Source: Haplomitrium mnioides (lineage: Eukaryota; Marchantiophyta; Haplomitriopsida; Calobryales). Taken from it: 41,064 bases of DNA. This document shows, piece by piece, positions 20,901 through 31,179 of the stretch. How positions within the stretch are numbered: position 1 is the stretch's first letter; every line of letters begins with the position of its first letter. A program made the translations under genes and the position numbers. The DNA lies in assembly GCA_049999725.1 (NCBI GenBank), contig JBNGIS010018359.1, positions 1 through 41,064 of the forward strand. The letters run 5' to 3'. The notes beneath the pieces are model-generated. The model searched no databases, was not told the DNA's origin, and saw nothing but the letters and a program-made list of their open reading frames with translations.

Positions 20901-23900
20901 CTGCATCTGCAAGAGCTTTGGTGACCTTTGCCAGAAGCATGAATGCTGCCGATCGATTACTATCATCAAAAAATATCCTTATAAGTTTTGAGACAACTCC
21001 ATACTTTCAGAATGTTTGATGCCAAATAGGATACATATCAAGCATGCTTGATTTTTTGTGAACATAAACAACGAAGGAGAACTATTATCATGAGACATTG
21101 CACAATTTTCTTAACTTGCAGATGATTGAGCATGCAAGGCCCAATACCAAACCAAAAATAATATAAAATAACAAATAAAATATTCAATCTCTTTTAGAAA
21201 ATTAAAAAACCTGTAGAACCAAAATGTCACCACATTCTTACACAAGGTCTCACCATCATAGAGGTAAAGCTGCAACTGTTTGATGGAAAGGAGTTGACCA
21301 ATTTCGTGTACTTGATTCCCAGCCAAGGGCCATTACCCATAGCTACTCTAGCTGTGATTCTTTCTAAAGAAGCACCACAATAAGGAATAATAGAAAGTAA
21401 AACAAATTCCACGTGAAGAGTTGAGGAAGCCTGTCGAGGGAAAACACTTAACAAGTAAAGAGTGTCAAAGGAGACAGCGGCCGAATATCAGAGTCGCTAT
21501 ACACCAGGAGACAGAATCGCGAGCTATCAGAGCTCAGATTTGTTAGCCTTCAGAAATCAAACACGAGGGCCAGAAAATTGCACTTAGGGTGGACACGATT
21601 TTTTGCCAGACACTGCTCGTTGAAAATCGATTGTCGCTAATCAATTTTTGCTGCCTTGAAAACGAAAAAACGCGACTTTGGAGGAGAATCAAAAAACGCG
21701 AACTCGATTCCTGTTCTTCGACGTCTTGATATTCGCCACCTCACAACTCGCAACTTTCTTGCGAACTCGCAACCTTCTCAAGAAGCAAAGCTCGCCCATC
21801 GAATATGTTGCCTGTGCTCCAAACGCGATATCACAAAGATGCAGAAAACAACGTCACGATGCTGCGACCTTCACAGATATGGAACAGGAAATATAGTTTG
21901 CTGAGGGTCCTTCTCAATGGGGAGCCTCTGAATATTTATACGAGAAAATCTCCTCCTAAGTTACATCATGATCACGTTCATGATCACCTTGACGAAATTG
22001 TGCACACGTAGAGAATCGTGCTCGTAGCTCCTCGTAATCTCCTCAGTGACAAAAATGTCACATAGGGGGGCCCTGTGCTTCTGACACATGGCAGCCCTTA
22101 TGAATTACCTAAACTAACAAAACTTAGCTATTCTAGTCATAACTAACAATTTTATTAGTTATGAAGTTGAGGAGAGCGAAACTAACCACAACAACACTCA
22201 AATGGAAGCTGCAATAGTCTAGGAAAAACCTACACATATCACAACTGTGCACGCATAGAGTGCAGCCTTGACTCTGTGGTGTCAGACACAAAGTTTCAGA
22301 CTATTCAGCCTCATCATGTGTAGCAGTGACAAGCTGCCACAACTTCCTGCTGGTTTCGTCAGTTCCCGACAGCAGGTCCTGATCAATCGTCGTACTGAGT
22401 TTCTGCCACTTTCCGGAAGTAACGGGAAAACTCAGTCATGATGATGCCTAGCACTCCACCAAGAATCCAACTAATCAAAATCTGTCAACTCTCAAGCATC
22501 AGCTTGCGACATCATTCATTTCACTTTAGTTTGATCTTGTGTTAGTTATTATATACAGCAGCAAAGATACATTTCCAACACTCCCACTTATCGCATGTTC
22601 CTATAGATCCCCATGTCATTGATCAGCTTGAAGTGTCTTCTTGGGGCAACGCTTTGATGAGAACGTCAGCCACCATCTCTACTGTCACACAGTACTCCAG
22701 TTCCACTTCATTTTCAAGCAGGTATGAAGTGATAGTGGAAGTCAATGTATCAGAGCTAGGTTACTTTTGTGTTACCTTCCTATCTTCCAAGCCTAACAAC
22801 CGGTCTTCGGAAATTCTGTGACTTCCTCACAGATTGCAATGCCTTTTGCCACTTTCTTCAGATTCCTCTGGGATAGCTGGTCCATCTTCTGCAAGTTGTT
22901 GCCCAGAAGTCTGACCAGCTTTTCATCACCTAGGGTAATCCTCAGAACATCAGAGAGGGTAGGACTTGGATTTCCATCCAACCTGTTCCCTACCTCCCAC
23001 TCATTGAAAACGGCATACCTGTACCAGATTTGTTTTGCTTGTAACTGGGTTGCACAGTCATAGGCCTTCCCTCCTTCACTGTACCCAAGGAAAAATACAC
23101 TTTACTGTCTTAGGTTCCAACTTCGTGCGAAGTGTAACAGGAACCAAGACATACATGTTGCAGCCAAAACTCTGAGATGCTTTACTGAAGGTTGAAGGCC
23201 AGCATATTTAATGCTTTCAGCCTTCTCAACAAAGGTCCTGTTCAGCCATATTACCACAGAACTTGTCCTCCAGGCCAGCATATGTAACATCCTTTCAGTC
23301 TTCTCAACACGTTGCTCACCATGCTGGTAAGCAACCTGAATCCTTGCTTTCCCAAGTGTCCAAGCCTGTGGTGCCAGAGATTTGTTTCCTTCTCTCTGGT
23401 TAGCCATACTCAGGCTTCCCTCAACCTCTGGGATGCAATCCAATCTACACAGTTTCTCTCCCATGATACCAACACCAACTATACTACCTTTCCAAGCTTA
23501 TCCAGGACTGTACAGCTATATCGATCAGTGTTGACCACCAAGCAAGTCCTGGAAAGTGTGCTTACTGACACAAGTTCCTTTGTGATCTCAGGCCCATAAA
23601 GGACTCCTTCCAGGCTGTGGGTGGCGCTCCTGCCTCCCGATCCTTTAATACTGAGATGCATGATTCTGTTGCAATTGCATGTACTCCAGAGCTGTTACCC
23701 ACCTGTTAACTCTGGGATCAGTTCTGTTGACATCCATTAATCAAACCTTTCTTGATGATGTGGCTAGATGCACCAGGTGTCAGAGCATCCTGGTCATCCA
23801 TGTCTTCAGGTCAGGTTTAATAATTCTTGTCTTCAGATAATTCCTGTTCTACAATTGCTACACTGGAGGCTTCCTGAGATTTCTCTCATCTCTTCCAAAC

Positions 23901-26716
23901 TTGTGGTCAGTCAGTTTCCTCTTGCAGGATTTGGATGCGCGTCCAACCTTCTTGCAATAATAGCAGGCAAGTATCTTTGCAGGTATCCATCTTTTCTTGT
24001 CTCCTTTGGGAATCAAAGCATCGTCCATCATATTCCTTTATTCTGTCGCTTTTGCTCGTCACTGAGTAAGTGACTTGTCACAGATTCCAGGTCTAATCCA
24101 GTCCCTGTTACCTCCATGGACATGACCAGACGGCCATATTCTTCAGGGAGGCTGTTGAGCAGGACACATATCATGTCCTCTTCCTTAACTCGACAACCTG
24201 CTGCAAGCAACTCACCAGCCATGGATTTGATCATCATCACATGCTCAGTGATGGTCAAATCCTCCCTCATCCTTATCCTGAGGAATTCCTTCTTCAGGAA
24301 AACTTTATGGGAGGTTATCTTCTCTTCATAAGTGTTTGACAATTTTATCCAGGCGCCATGTGCATTGCTGCAGTCTGCCACCAATAACAAAATTTGATTA
24401 TCAAGGCTCAGCATGATTAATGCTAAGGCCTTCTGCTCAGCTGTTCCCAAACATCTCCTTTCTCTCTTAATGTCAACCCCAGACATTTCAGAGATGAGGT
24501 TGTATTTCGTTTGGGGATCCTCAGTAATTTCCCACAGGTCTTCACTCATTAAGACCTCCTTCGTCTTCAATTTCCAAAGGGGAATTTCATCCCTTCCAAA
24601 TTTCTTGATTGTGCTTCCACTGCCAATCTTAACTCGATGTGGGCCCATAACCTAATAGAAGTAAAATGAACTCCACGTGAAGAGTTGAGGAAGCCTGTCT
24701 AGGGAAAACACTTAACAAGAAAAGAGTGTTGAAGGAGACAGCGACCGAATATCAGAGCCCCTATACACCAGGAGACAGAATTGCGAGCTATCAGAGCTCA
24801 GATTCATTCGCCTTCAGAAATCGAACATGAGGGCCAGAAAATTTCGTTTAGGGTGGACGCGATTTTCTGCCAGACACTTCTGGTCAAAAATCGATTGTCG
24901 CTAATTGATTTTTGCTGCCTCGAAAACGAAAAACGCGACTCTGGAGGAGAATCGAAAAACGGGAACTCGATTCCTGTTCTTCGACGTCTTGATATTCGCC
25001 ACCTCACAACTTGCAACTTTGTTGCGAACTCGCAACCTTCTCACGAAGTCAGCTCGCCCGTCGAATATGTTGCCTGTGCTCCAAACGCGATATCACGAAG
25101 ATGCAGAAAACGTCACGATGCTGCAACCTTCACAGATATGGAACCAGAGGAAGAATGCCAACAGGAAATATGGTTCCTTCCTAATGGGGAGCCTCTATAT
25201 TTATACGAGAAAATCTCCTCCTAAGTTACATCATGATCACGTTCATGATCACCTTGACGAAATCGTGCACACGTAGAGAATCGTGCACGTAGCTCCTCGT
25301 AATCTCCTCAGTGACAAAAATGTCACATAGGGAGGGCCTGTGCTGCTGACCCGTGGCAGCCCTTATGAATTAACTAAACTAACAAAACTTTGCTATTCTA
25401 GTCATAACTAACAATGTGTTATTTATTATATACAGCAGCAAAGATACATTTCCAACAAAAGGTGGTCACCAACTCTGCCAGACATTTCAGTAAGGAACTA
25501 GCAGTCCTTGAGAGTGAAGACCTAACAGCTTATAAATCCACAAGGTTTCAAGGAAAATTCAGACAACACTAAACAGGTACAACTGAGATTACTTCCCTGT
25601 GCTATAACTATTCTTGAAAGCTCTTTGTACATATGAAAACAGTTCTAAAAACCGGGAACTGCCTAAGCACTACACATCCTGCACCCATTCCTCACTCTGA
25701 ATTTGAACTGAGGCAGTAATGCAGCCTGCAACTAACATTGTTTTAGAGAAAAAGGAGAACCTAAGTTCAAAGTTCAATAGCACAGGATTGGCCATACATA
25801 CATATTCCCCTTCATGTGCTGTAATCCTTCCCAGATCCTTCCATTCGCATTAATTTACATCTTTTCAAATAATCGTGGCAACTGACCAACGCATAATATG
25901 ATTCAGCATGACTTTTCCATCCAGTTGGGTGTGTGCATGCACTTCATATGGGAAGACACGTCCAGCATTCATCCTAAAGTATAATTTACATTTTAAAAAA
26001 TAATCTTGGCGACTGATCCATGCATAATATACTTCAGAATGATTCTTCCATCCATGTTGGTGTGTGCATGCCGTGCATACGAGTAGACCCGTGCAGGAAT
26101 TATCCAAAAGTTTAAACAACTGCAATAAGTTCCCAAGCTTAGGCACTTCTTGACTTCGGTGGCAAGCCGAGGTTGACCCATATCTTCTAATTGCTGTGTC
26201 CTGTTTTCGTCATCGAGACATCTGGAAATTCATCTGTAAACATCTTCCAGATGTTCCGCACAGATCTTGGTAGGTGCAATTGACTATCTACAACAAAACA
26301 AAGGCGGGGAATGCAGAAGGAAAGCTTATGCTGAGGCCTACAACAACAAAGAGGATATTCGAAGCCACGGACTGGTTGTTTCCATGCGTGGGAGCTGCGG
26401 ATCATCCAGTTCAAGATTTCGATCGAAATCCGTGCTAAATTGTAAATGCGATAGCACACTAGCCACAATGTATAACCCTCACTTCCAAATAAGGCAATCA
26501 ATGAACTGTTATCAGGAATAGATCAAAACCTGTACAAAGTTGCGTTGGAAGGATCAGCTTTGATGGCCTGAGTGTAGAGAGCGGCCGCTTTCAGATAATT
26601 TCCATTCTTGTATTGAGCATTCCCTTCCTCTTTCAAAGCTGCTGCAGCCGCTACTCCTTGTATCTTTCCTCCGACTTCCACTGGTGCTACGATGTCTCCA
26701 CTCTCATTGACCGCCA

Positions 26717-26717
<1 letters not shown>
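17819..26717 (-). CDS. TPR3: TPR3-like tetratricopeptide repeat protein, eight exons
   Basis: Homologue of the Arabidopsis TPR3 type (At1g04190), a soluble protein thought to act as a chaperone-linked adaptor; the exact role is not established from sequence. Exons in transcript order are 26717-26530, 20959-20866, 20699-20649, 20376-20200, 18742-18560, 18384-18265, 18146-18013 and 17876-17819. All introns are GT-AG and phases agree, giving 334 codons, close to the roughly 330 usual for this family. TPR helices span residues 29-125 (EEGNAQYKNGNYLKAAALYT, then KALADAETTIKLNPAWEKGY). The conserved C-terminal part includes TFLRQYAEDSTSKAACL and VWKGQGSRKWKIG. No signal peptide or membrane segment is visible. 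Intron 1 is about 5.6 kb and holds a same-strand copia element. A GA microsatellite sits at the start codon and an AT repeat abuts the last acceptor. No frame damage is seen, so I judge it functional. Confidence 0.95.
17881..17914. repeat. (AT)17 microsatellite at a splice acceptor
   Basis: Seventeen uninterrupted AT units end four bases before the acceptor used for the last TPR3-like exon (intron-GCAG then exon). The tract replaces the usual pyrimidine-rich stretch. Length changes could affect splicing of the final 19 codons. Confidence 0.95.
18788..19286. repeat. 250-bp tandem duplication in a TPR3-like intron
   Basis: Two adjacent copies, 18788-19037 and 19038-19286, start CTAATTTCAAACTTTCAG and end CATATATATACTATG. 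They differ at only about ten positions, so the duplication is fairly recent. It lies in the intron between exons 4 and 5 and has no coding content. Confidence 0.93.
19314..19446. repeat. Imperfect 66-67-bp tandem repeat in the same intron
   Basis: Two copies start TTCTG(A/G)ACCAACC and end GTGATTGAAAGGA. The terminal block CCTCTGTGATTGAAAGGAG recurs a third time near 19497-19515 after an unrelated spacer. Confidence 0.85.
21388..22580 (-). repeat. 3' LTR of the intronic copia element, with insertion
   Basis: On the minus strand it starts TGTTGGAAATG at 22580, after a polypurine run (CGATAAGTGGGAG), and ends CTATTA at 21388. It is 1193 bp against 805 bp for the partner LTR. The difference is the dispersed repeat at 22163-22541 plus its target duplication. 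Confidence 0.9.
22163..22541 (-). repeat. Complete dispersed repeat inserted in the LTR, 8-bp target duplication
   Basis: A 379-bp insertion absent from the partner LTR. It is flanked by TTAGTTAT at 22155-22162 and 22542-22549; the empty site in the partner LTR reads TTATTTAT near 25420. It is related to 6175-6345 and to 6395-6600 plus 11894-12112. No clear terminal inverted repeats are visible. An 8-bp duplication is typical of hAT-derived non-autonomous elements, but without inverted ends the class stays open. It contains no coding capacity. Confidence 0.85.
22585..24010 (-). pseudogene. Decayed pol of the intronic copia element
   Basis: Fragments in different frames, in minus order, are: a zinc knuckle near 23960 (CYYCKKVG, with Arg where His is expected); a protease-like GASSHI near 23770; a GAG-pre-integrase remnant near 23310-23370; an integrase remnant near 23215-23260 (NRTFVEKA); the integrase end near 23060-23180 (FGC to LEPKTVKCIF); and the extreme C-terminus near 22590-22680 (MVADVLIKALP). 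RT and most of RNase H are missing between about 22690 and 22980. Stops and shifts are numerous, so the copy is dead. Confidence 0.82.
24028..24648 (-). CDS. Copia gag (UBN2-type), open but C-terminally broken
   Basis: A 206-codon open frame. The core IPLWKLKTKEVLMSEDLWEI and the stretch from ADCSNAHGAWIKL to EEDMICVLLNSLPEEY are typical of copia gag (UBN2) capsid domains. The frame ends before the zinc knuckle, which survives in another frame around 23960. The only in-frame ATG upstream of the conserved core is at 24648, inside the primer-binding site, so translation would begin on the PBS itself. The open frame suggests moderate age. Confidence 0.85.
   Translation of the reverse strand: MGPHRVKIGSGSTIKKFGRDEIPLWKLKTKEVLMSEDLWEITEDPQTKYNLISEMSGVDIKRERRCLGTAEQKALALIMLSLDNQILLLVADCSNAHGAWIKLSNTYEEKITSHKVFLKKEFLRIRMREDLTITEHVMMIKSMAGELLAAGCRVKEEDMICVLLNSLPEEYGRLVMSMEVTGTGLDLESVTSHLLSDEQKRQNKGI
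24639..24652 (-). other. Primer-binding site matching the anticodon arm of initiator tRNA-Met
   Basis: On the minus strand GGTTATGGGCCCAC follows directly after the 5' LTR end (CTATTA). It is complementary over 14 bases to the anticodon arm of plant initiator tRNA-Met (GUGGGCCCAUAACC), not to its 3' end. Drosophila copia and yeast Ty5 are known to prime from a half tRNA cleaved in this arm, and this site fits that mode. The tRNA sequence is from general knowledge. Confidence 0.82.
24653..25457 (-). repeat. 5' LTR of the intronic copia element
   Basis: It starts TGTTGGAAATG at 25457 and ends CTATTA at 24653, directly before the PBS, and aligns with 21388-22580 outside the insertion. It contains a 147-codon plus-strand open frame (24781-25224) that is an antisense LTR frame with no recognised domain. 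Confidence 0.9.

Positions 26718-26718
<1 letters not shown>

Positions 26719-26751
<33 letters not shown>
26719..26751. repeat. (TC)n/(GA)n microsatellite at the TPR3-like start codon
   Basis: About 16 TC units on the plus strand lie immediately upstream of the minus-strand ATG, so the transcript has a GA run ending two bases before the start codon. GA-rich leaders in plants are known targets of BBR/BPC GAGA-binding factors; a regulatory role here is only possible. Confidence 0.95.
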
Positions 26752-26754
<3 letters not shown>

Positions 26755-27629
26755 GCTGGCTATGAGGCTTCACTAAAGTCCCTCCTCCGGATCCTCGATC
26801 CCCATCACCAAATTTTCTGAGCTCGTCTCTGACAAACTAGAGACCATATTCTGGTGGTTCCTCACTCTACGGACTCCATGTAATTTAATTTCTTCGTTGC
26901 ATACCCAATTCCTCTTCGCCTTCCTTCCTTCCTTCCTTTTAGGGCTCTTTTTCTCCCTCTCTACCCTTCAGCACACTTTAGCTGCCTTCTTATTTATCCC
27001 TAGTTTCTTTCTTCCTTGCCAAAGTTACTGAAATGTTCTCTCCGTTTTGTTAACTCAAGTAATTATGTTTTTTTATTACTAATAGTAATAAGGTAATTAT
27101 GTTTTTTTATTACTAATAGTTATGAGTTATATATTGAGAGGTAAATATTCAATCATTCAATACTCATTTATATGTTCATAAAACAACTCTCCACCTTTTA
27201 TTTTCTTTTCTTGAAAGCAAAACTTATTTACTTTCAAGCATCAAAGTTACAACTACTACCATATCAAAGGTTGAATCCATTTCATGATCTAGCCTGGCAA
27301 ACCAAAGTAATCCTATACCTTCAATCCAGATTACTACTAACATCAGATTCCAGTAAACACTATCTTCATCACGTATATAGAGAAAATTTTTGGCGTTTAA
27401 ACTCTGTCAAAAGTTTCAAGAATGTTTTCTCTTTTGTCTTCATTGTGAACTTTTATCCAGTCTCTACAAGCATCACGCCAAGCTTTCTTTACGTACTCAA
27501 CTAGTCTCATCCATATGATAAACCATACTATGTGAAGAGATGTATGATGATAAAAAATCATTCTATAAGAAGAGAATAATAATAATAAATCATGTCAACG
27601 GTAATAATTATAATAAACGTCATATGCCA
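26752..27629. other. Upstream region of the TPR3-like gene, then AT-rich spacer
   Basis: 26752-27050 is pyrimidine-rich with CCTT repeats (about 26922-26937) and is likely the promoter and 5' flank of the TPR3-like gene. 27059-27120 holds a 34-bp direct duplication (GTAATTATG, then a T-run, then TATTACTAATAGT). I recognise no gene; a 110-codon open frame at 27172-27504 has no family features. Confidence 0.55.
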
Positions 27630-29741
27630 ATAAATAGATCAAAGGCTTAGTAAATAGATCGACTTTGTTATCATGGCTTGAGATCATCTGCATAGATATA
27701 ATATCATTTTGTCGTTTGTGAGTGAAGAAAACTTTAGTGCAATGTGTTTAATACAGTCTCTTTTAATATATTCTTGTAAAACTTGGTGAATACATGCCAA
27801 GTTATACTCATACAACACAGTAAGGTCATATAAACAAAGCAAGCCACAATGTAAACTAACCTAATCAATCATTCTACTCAATCTCTACTAGTCTTATATA
27901 AAGTTATTATCTCAACATGGCTAGAAAATATATAAGTAAGTGATTGTTTAATTTTATTCCAAGATATAGTTGTAGTGCTATATAAAAATATATACCCGAT
28001 TTAGGATTTATAACCAAAAATATTTATATCATCAACATATATTATGATAAAGACAAAATATTTGTCAATATGTTTAATGAGTAAGCATGGTGTTATGTCT
28101 TTATGGTGAAAAACCATGGCTAACATCTCTTTCTGAAATCTCTAATACCATATTCTGCCACTTTATCTATGTTCATATATAGATTACATGATCTGGACTG
28201 CATATCCATCCTTTGTTATAGGCATAGAATGATGTACAATAGAGGCTAAAGGCCTACTCGATGGTATTTGCATCAGATATACTATAGGTTCATATCCAAT
28301 ACTCACTCTACTAGGTCTCATATTAGCATGGTGTGTGGAAGCAGATGTACAGCCTTGAAGTTTCTCCTTAGAGACATGCTCCCTCTAAATATAGCAGATA
28401 TTCCTAGCAATTAGCTCTCGATGTGCTTTCATGTAAATCTGGGTATCTAATATCTCATATATGCATGTTATCACGACATCAATCTCATGTATCATTAGGT
28501 TACCTCCTAGCGAAAAGCCAACTAGATACCGATAAGTGATAGCATCCATAACTGGAGTACAAGTGAGATCAAAGTCTCTCCCAAGTATCTGTGCATAGCT
28601 CTTGGGTACAAGACATGCTTTATATATGGCATTTCATCTTTAGCATTATGCTTTTTGACAAATATCTACCAACTACCAATCATGTGGGTGTTAGAAGGTG
28701 TTGAAGACTACCACTATCAATAATATAGGTTTTGTTATCCTCAAGAGGAGGGACATAGAAACTGTAATTGATCATGTCGTTTTCTGATAGTTCTATATTG
28801 TTCCAATATAATCACTCAAAGTCTTTTTTTTCTTCCAAAAAATGTCCTGTGAGTTTCAAATTGTACACTCTTCTACTTACTCTAGTTATATAAAGAAACC
28901 ATATGTGCTTAAATTCTACACTTTTTCTAAGTGTGACTTTGTGTTCCATATCTTAAACATGTAACCATTGTGGTAGGATTACGTGTACTTGGTGCATATC
29001 TATTCTCAGTAAGAGGTCTGCTCCATATTTCCTCTTACATAAGGACGACCTCTAAATGCTTGTTCTTTGCCTACAATTGGAAATTTTCCCCTTCTAGAAG
29101 CTTGTGTTCTACTGATATTGTTAGCTCTTCTCTTGGAAGTGCCTCTATTATTTGCAAGTACAGAGTAATAAGTTTCAGTAGATTGGGATATGGGCAATAT
29201 GCTTGGTGGTCTCACCTTATAATTCTTCAATAACAACTTTTGATGTTTTTCAGCAACTAATATATGAGCTATCAACTTTGAATATCTTGTGAACTTCATG
29301 TTTGTAGGATGGAATGTCGATAGAGTCTTTTCTATTTGCTCTTCATCCTCAACTGGTTGCCTATATAAGATAAGTTGTGAAGTAATTATGAAGAGTTCAC
29401 TATTATATTTGGAAATTGAAGTGAAATATTGGACTCTAAGTTTTACCCAATCATGTTTTGCCTTAGGCAAATGGATTATCTTTAGCGTGGTCAACCATGT
29501 CATTTACGTGTACCCACAGAATTTGGGGGTTGCTTTTATTGAGGTACTAGATTTTGAGAGGATCAATAAGATGATGCATCATAAAAACTAGTGCTTGAGC
29601 TTTCTACTAGGCAATGATCCTTTCGTCAATTAAGATAGTCGTCTCTAATCTTTTAGAGACTAGATGGGTTAAAACATCCAATGACCAAGAGGGATAATTT
29701 TCTCCGTCTATCGTCAATGGCTTGAAGCTGAGCTTTTCCAT
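27630..29741 (-). pseudogene. Decayed copia gag-RT-RNase H (second copy)
   Basis: Gag starts at ATG 29741 with LTIDGENYPSWSLDVLTHL and continues to HDWVKLRVQYFTSISKYNSEL and IEKTLSTFHPTNM, then SKLIAHILVAEKHQKLLLKN. A zinc knuckle remnant near 28930-28960 has Tyr for its second Cys. Protease shows YIIDSGS near 28715. Integrase is missing. RT follows with VMDAITYRYLVG, IYMK and, at 28028-28039, the catalytic YVDD. RNase H reads TISWNKIKQSL and ends VFFTHKRQNDIISMQ to VDLFTKPL near 27640. Stops are frequent. The integrase loss could be an internal deletion or recombination. Confidence 0.82.
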
Positions 29742-31179
29742 GGTCAGAACTACAATACTCCAGATATGAAATAACAAATACTAGAATTATAGAGAAATTT
29801 CTTTTTTGATTTTTTTTTTTGAAGCTGAATTGATTTATACGATTTTCAATATTGAATATAGCTCAAATTTGTTTTAGATGTTTGCTTCCTAGATATGGTT
29901 GTTGTAGACATGGTATAAGCTTGTTTTTCGTTGCAATTCAACCTTAATTCAACAATCTTCAATCAACAATTTGTAACTCTAGAGTGTCTCAACAGTAGAT
30001 ATAAATACATACAACATCAACAAGGCTTAATTCAGCAATCTGCTTATGAATTCTACTTGGTTTCTTCACATACTTCAATTGTATGTCTTCAAATTGCAGA
30101 TCCTTGCTCTACAATGCCTATTGTTGTTGTGTGTTTTCAAAAGAGAGACCACTCACTCTAATTTGTTGGATAAATTATTTGCTCACTTGTCTTCTCAAGT
30201 ATGTTTTAGTATATCTTGTCGAACACTAAGACATTTAGTCGAGTAACTCCTTTCTCAAGTTTATCACTTCTTTGTTTTGCTCTTTTTATCTTCACTCAGT
30301 CTTCACATATCGAGCTCATGTTCTTGTTTATGTAGGCTAGTTAACTTATTTCCCATTTTATTTTTTATGTGGCATACTTCATCAACTTTAGGTCTGAGTT
30401 TTCAGCTCTCTCTTCTTCGATTTTGGGTTATCTCTACAACAACACATTAAACTTACTCTTCGTAGCAAGATACTCTCGACTTCTCAATTTCAAATAATGT
30501 TGTATTATATGCAAATAAGCAAAATTGTGTTCTTTGTCAAGTAGCTCTATCTTACAAATGCTTTGTGTGATTATTTTCAGAGTGTTGAACTAGCGACGTC
30601 TCTTTAGTGCTCAACCTTGCAAGCTTTTATTGAGTAGTTATATTCAGGTGTTCTTCTTCAGTTTAGGGTTTCATTGAGCTACTCATTAGATGCTCAAATT
30701 TTGTTGTGTGGTTCAGTAGATCATGCGTTCTCTTCAACAAAAGTCTCTACAATTGTTGATTTGTTTGAATCACAAAGCTTTGCTTTTTTTTTTTGAGTTC
30801 TTTATCATTTATATGCCTCTTTGAACATGTATTCTTTCTTCATCTCTTTTGATATATGTAGCAGCAAACTGCTTTGACTACAAGTTTTGGTTGAGGGTGA
30901 ATTCTCAAAAGTCTTAGAGGTGAATTCTCCCATATTATACCCTTAGAATTCTGATCAGGTTATCTAGAAATTGAGTTTTCAATTTCAAAATATGTCAAGA
31001 ATTCTAGGAAAGGCAAAATTTTAGGTAGAAAGTAAAGAGACTTGTGACCACTTTGATGAAGTGTATATGATAACCAAAAAATATCAAAATGGTCTACTCA
31101 ATAGGTATGTAAAACCACACACATCAGCATGGATTCACTCAAGGAATTTGGTATATCTGTAATAGTCTTGGATATCATT
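29742..31179. other. AT-rich stretch between the two copia remnants
   Basis: I see no gene, RNA or LTR here. Open frames are under 80 codons and without motifs. There are T-runs near 29811 and 30786. It may include leader and LTR sequence of the downstream copia copy, too decayed to recognise. Confidence 0.5.

Larger units (their letters stand above)
21388..25457 (-). mobile_element. Copia retrotransposon in intron 1 of the TPR3-like gene
   Basis: On the minus strand the order is 5' LTR (25457-24653), primer-binding site, gag, decayed protease and integrase, a small RNase H end, PPT, and 3' LTR (22580-21388). Most of RT and RNase H is deleted. The element has the same orientation as its host gene. 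Target duplications are not clear: CCTTT outside the 5' LTR against CCTTA just beyond the 3' LTR is the nearest match. The LTRs share long near-identical blocks, but the 3' LTR carries a 379-bp insertion. It belongs to a different lineage from 6601-11893. Confidence 0.93.

Noticed and set aside
24781-25224. 147-codon frame as a host gene
   Set aside because: It lies entirely inside the 5' LTR of the intronic copia element, antisense to it, with a broken counterpart in the other LTR.
27172-27504. 110-codon plus-strand open frame as a gene
   Set aside because: AT-rich, no motif, no splice context; likely chance.
28139-28150. Minus-strand primer-binding site (TGGTATTAGAGA)
   Set aside because: It lies within RT coding with no LTR next to it; probably chance.
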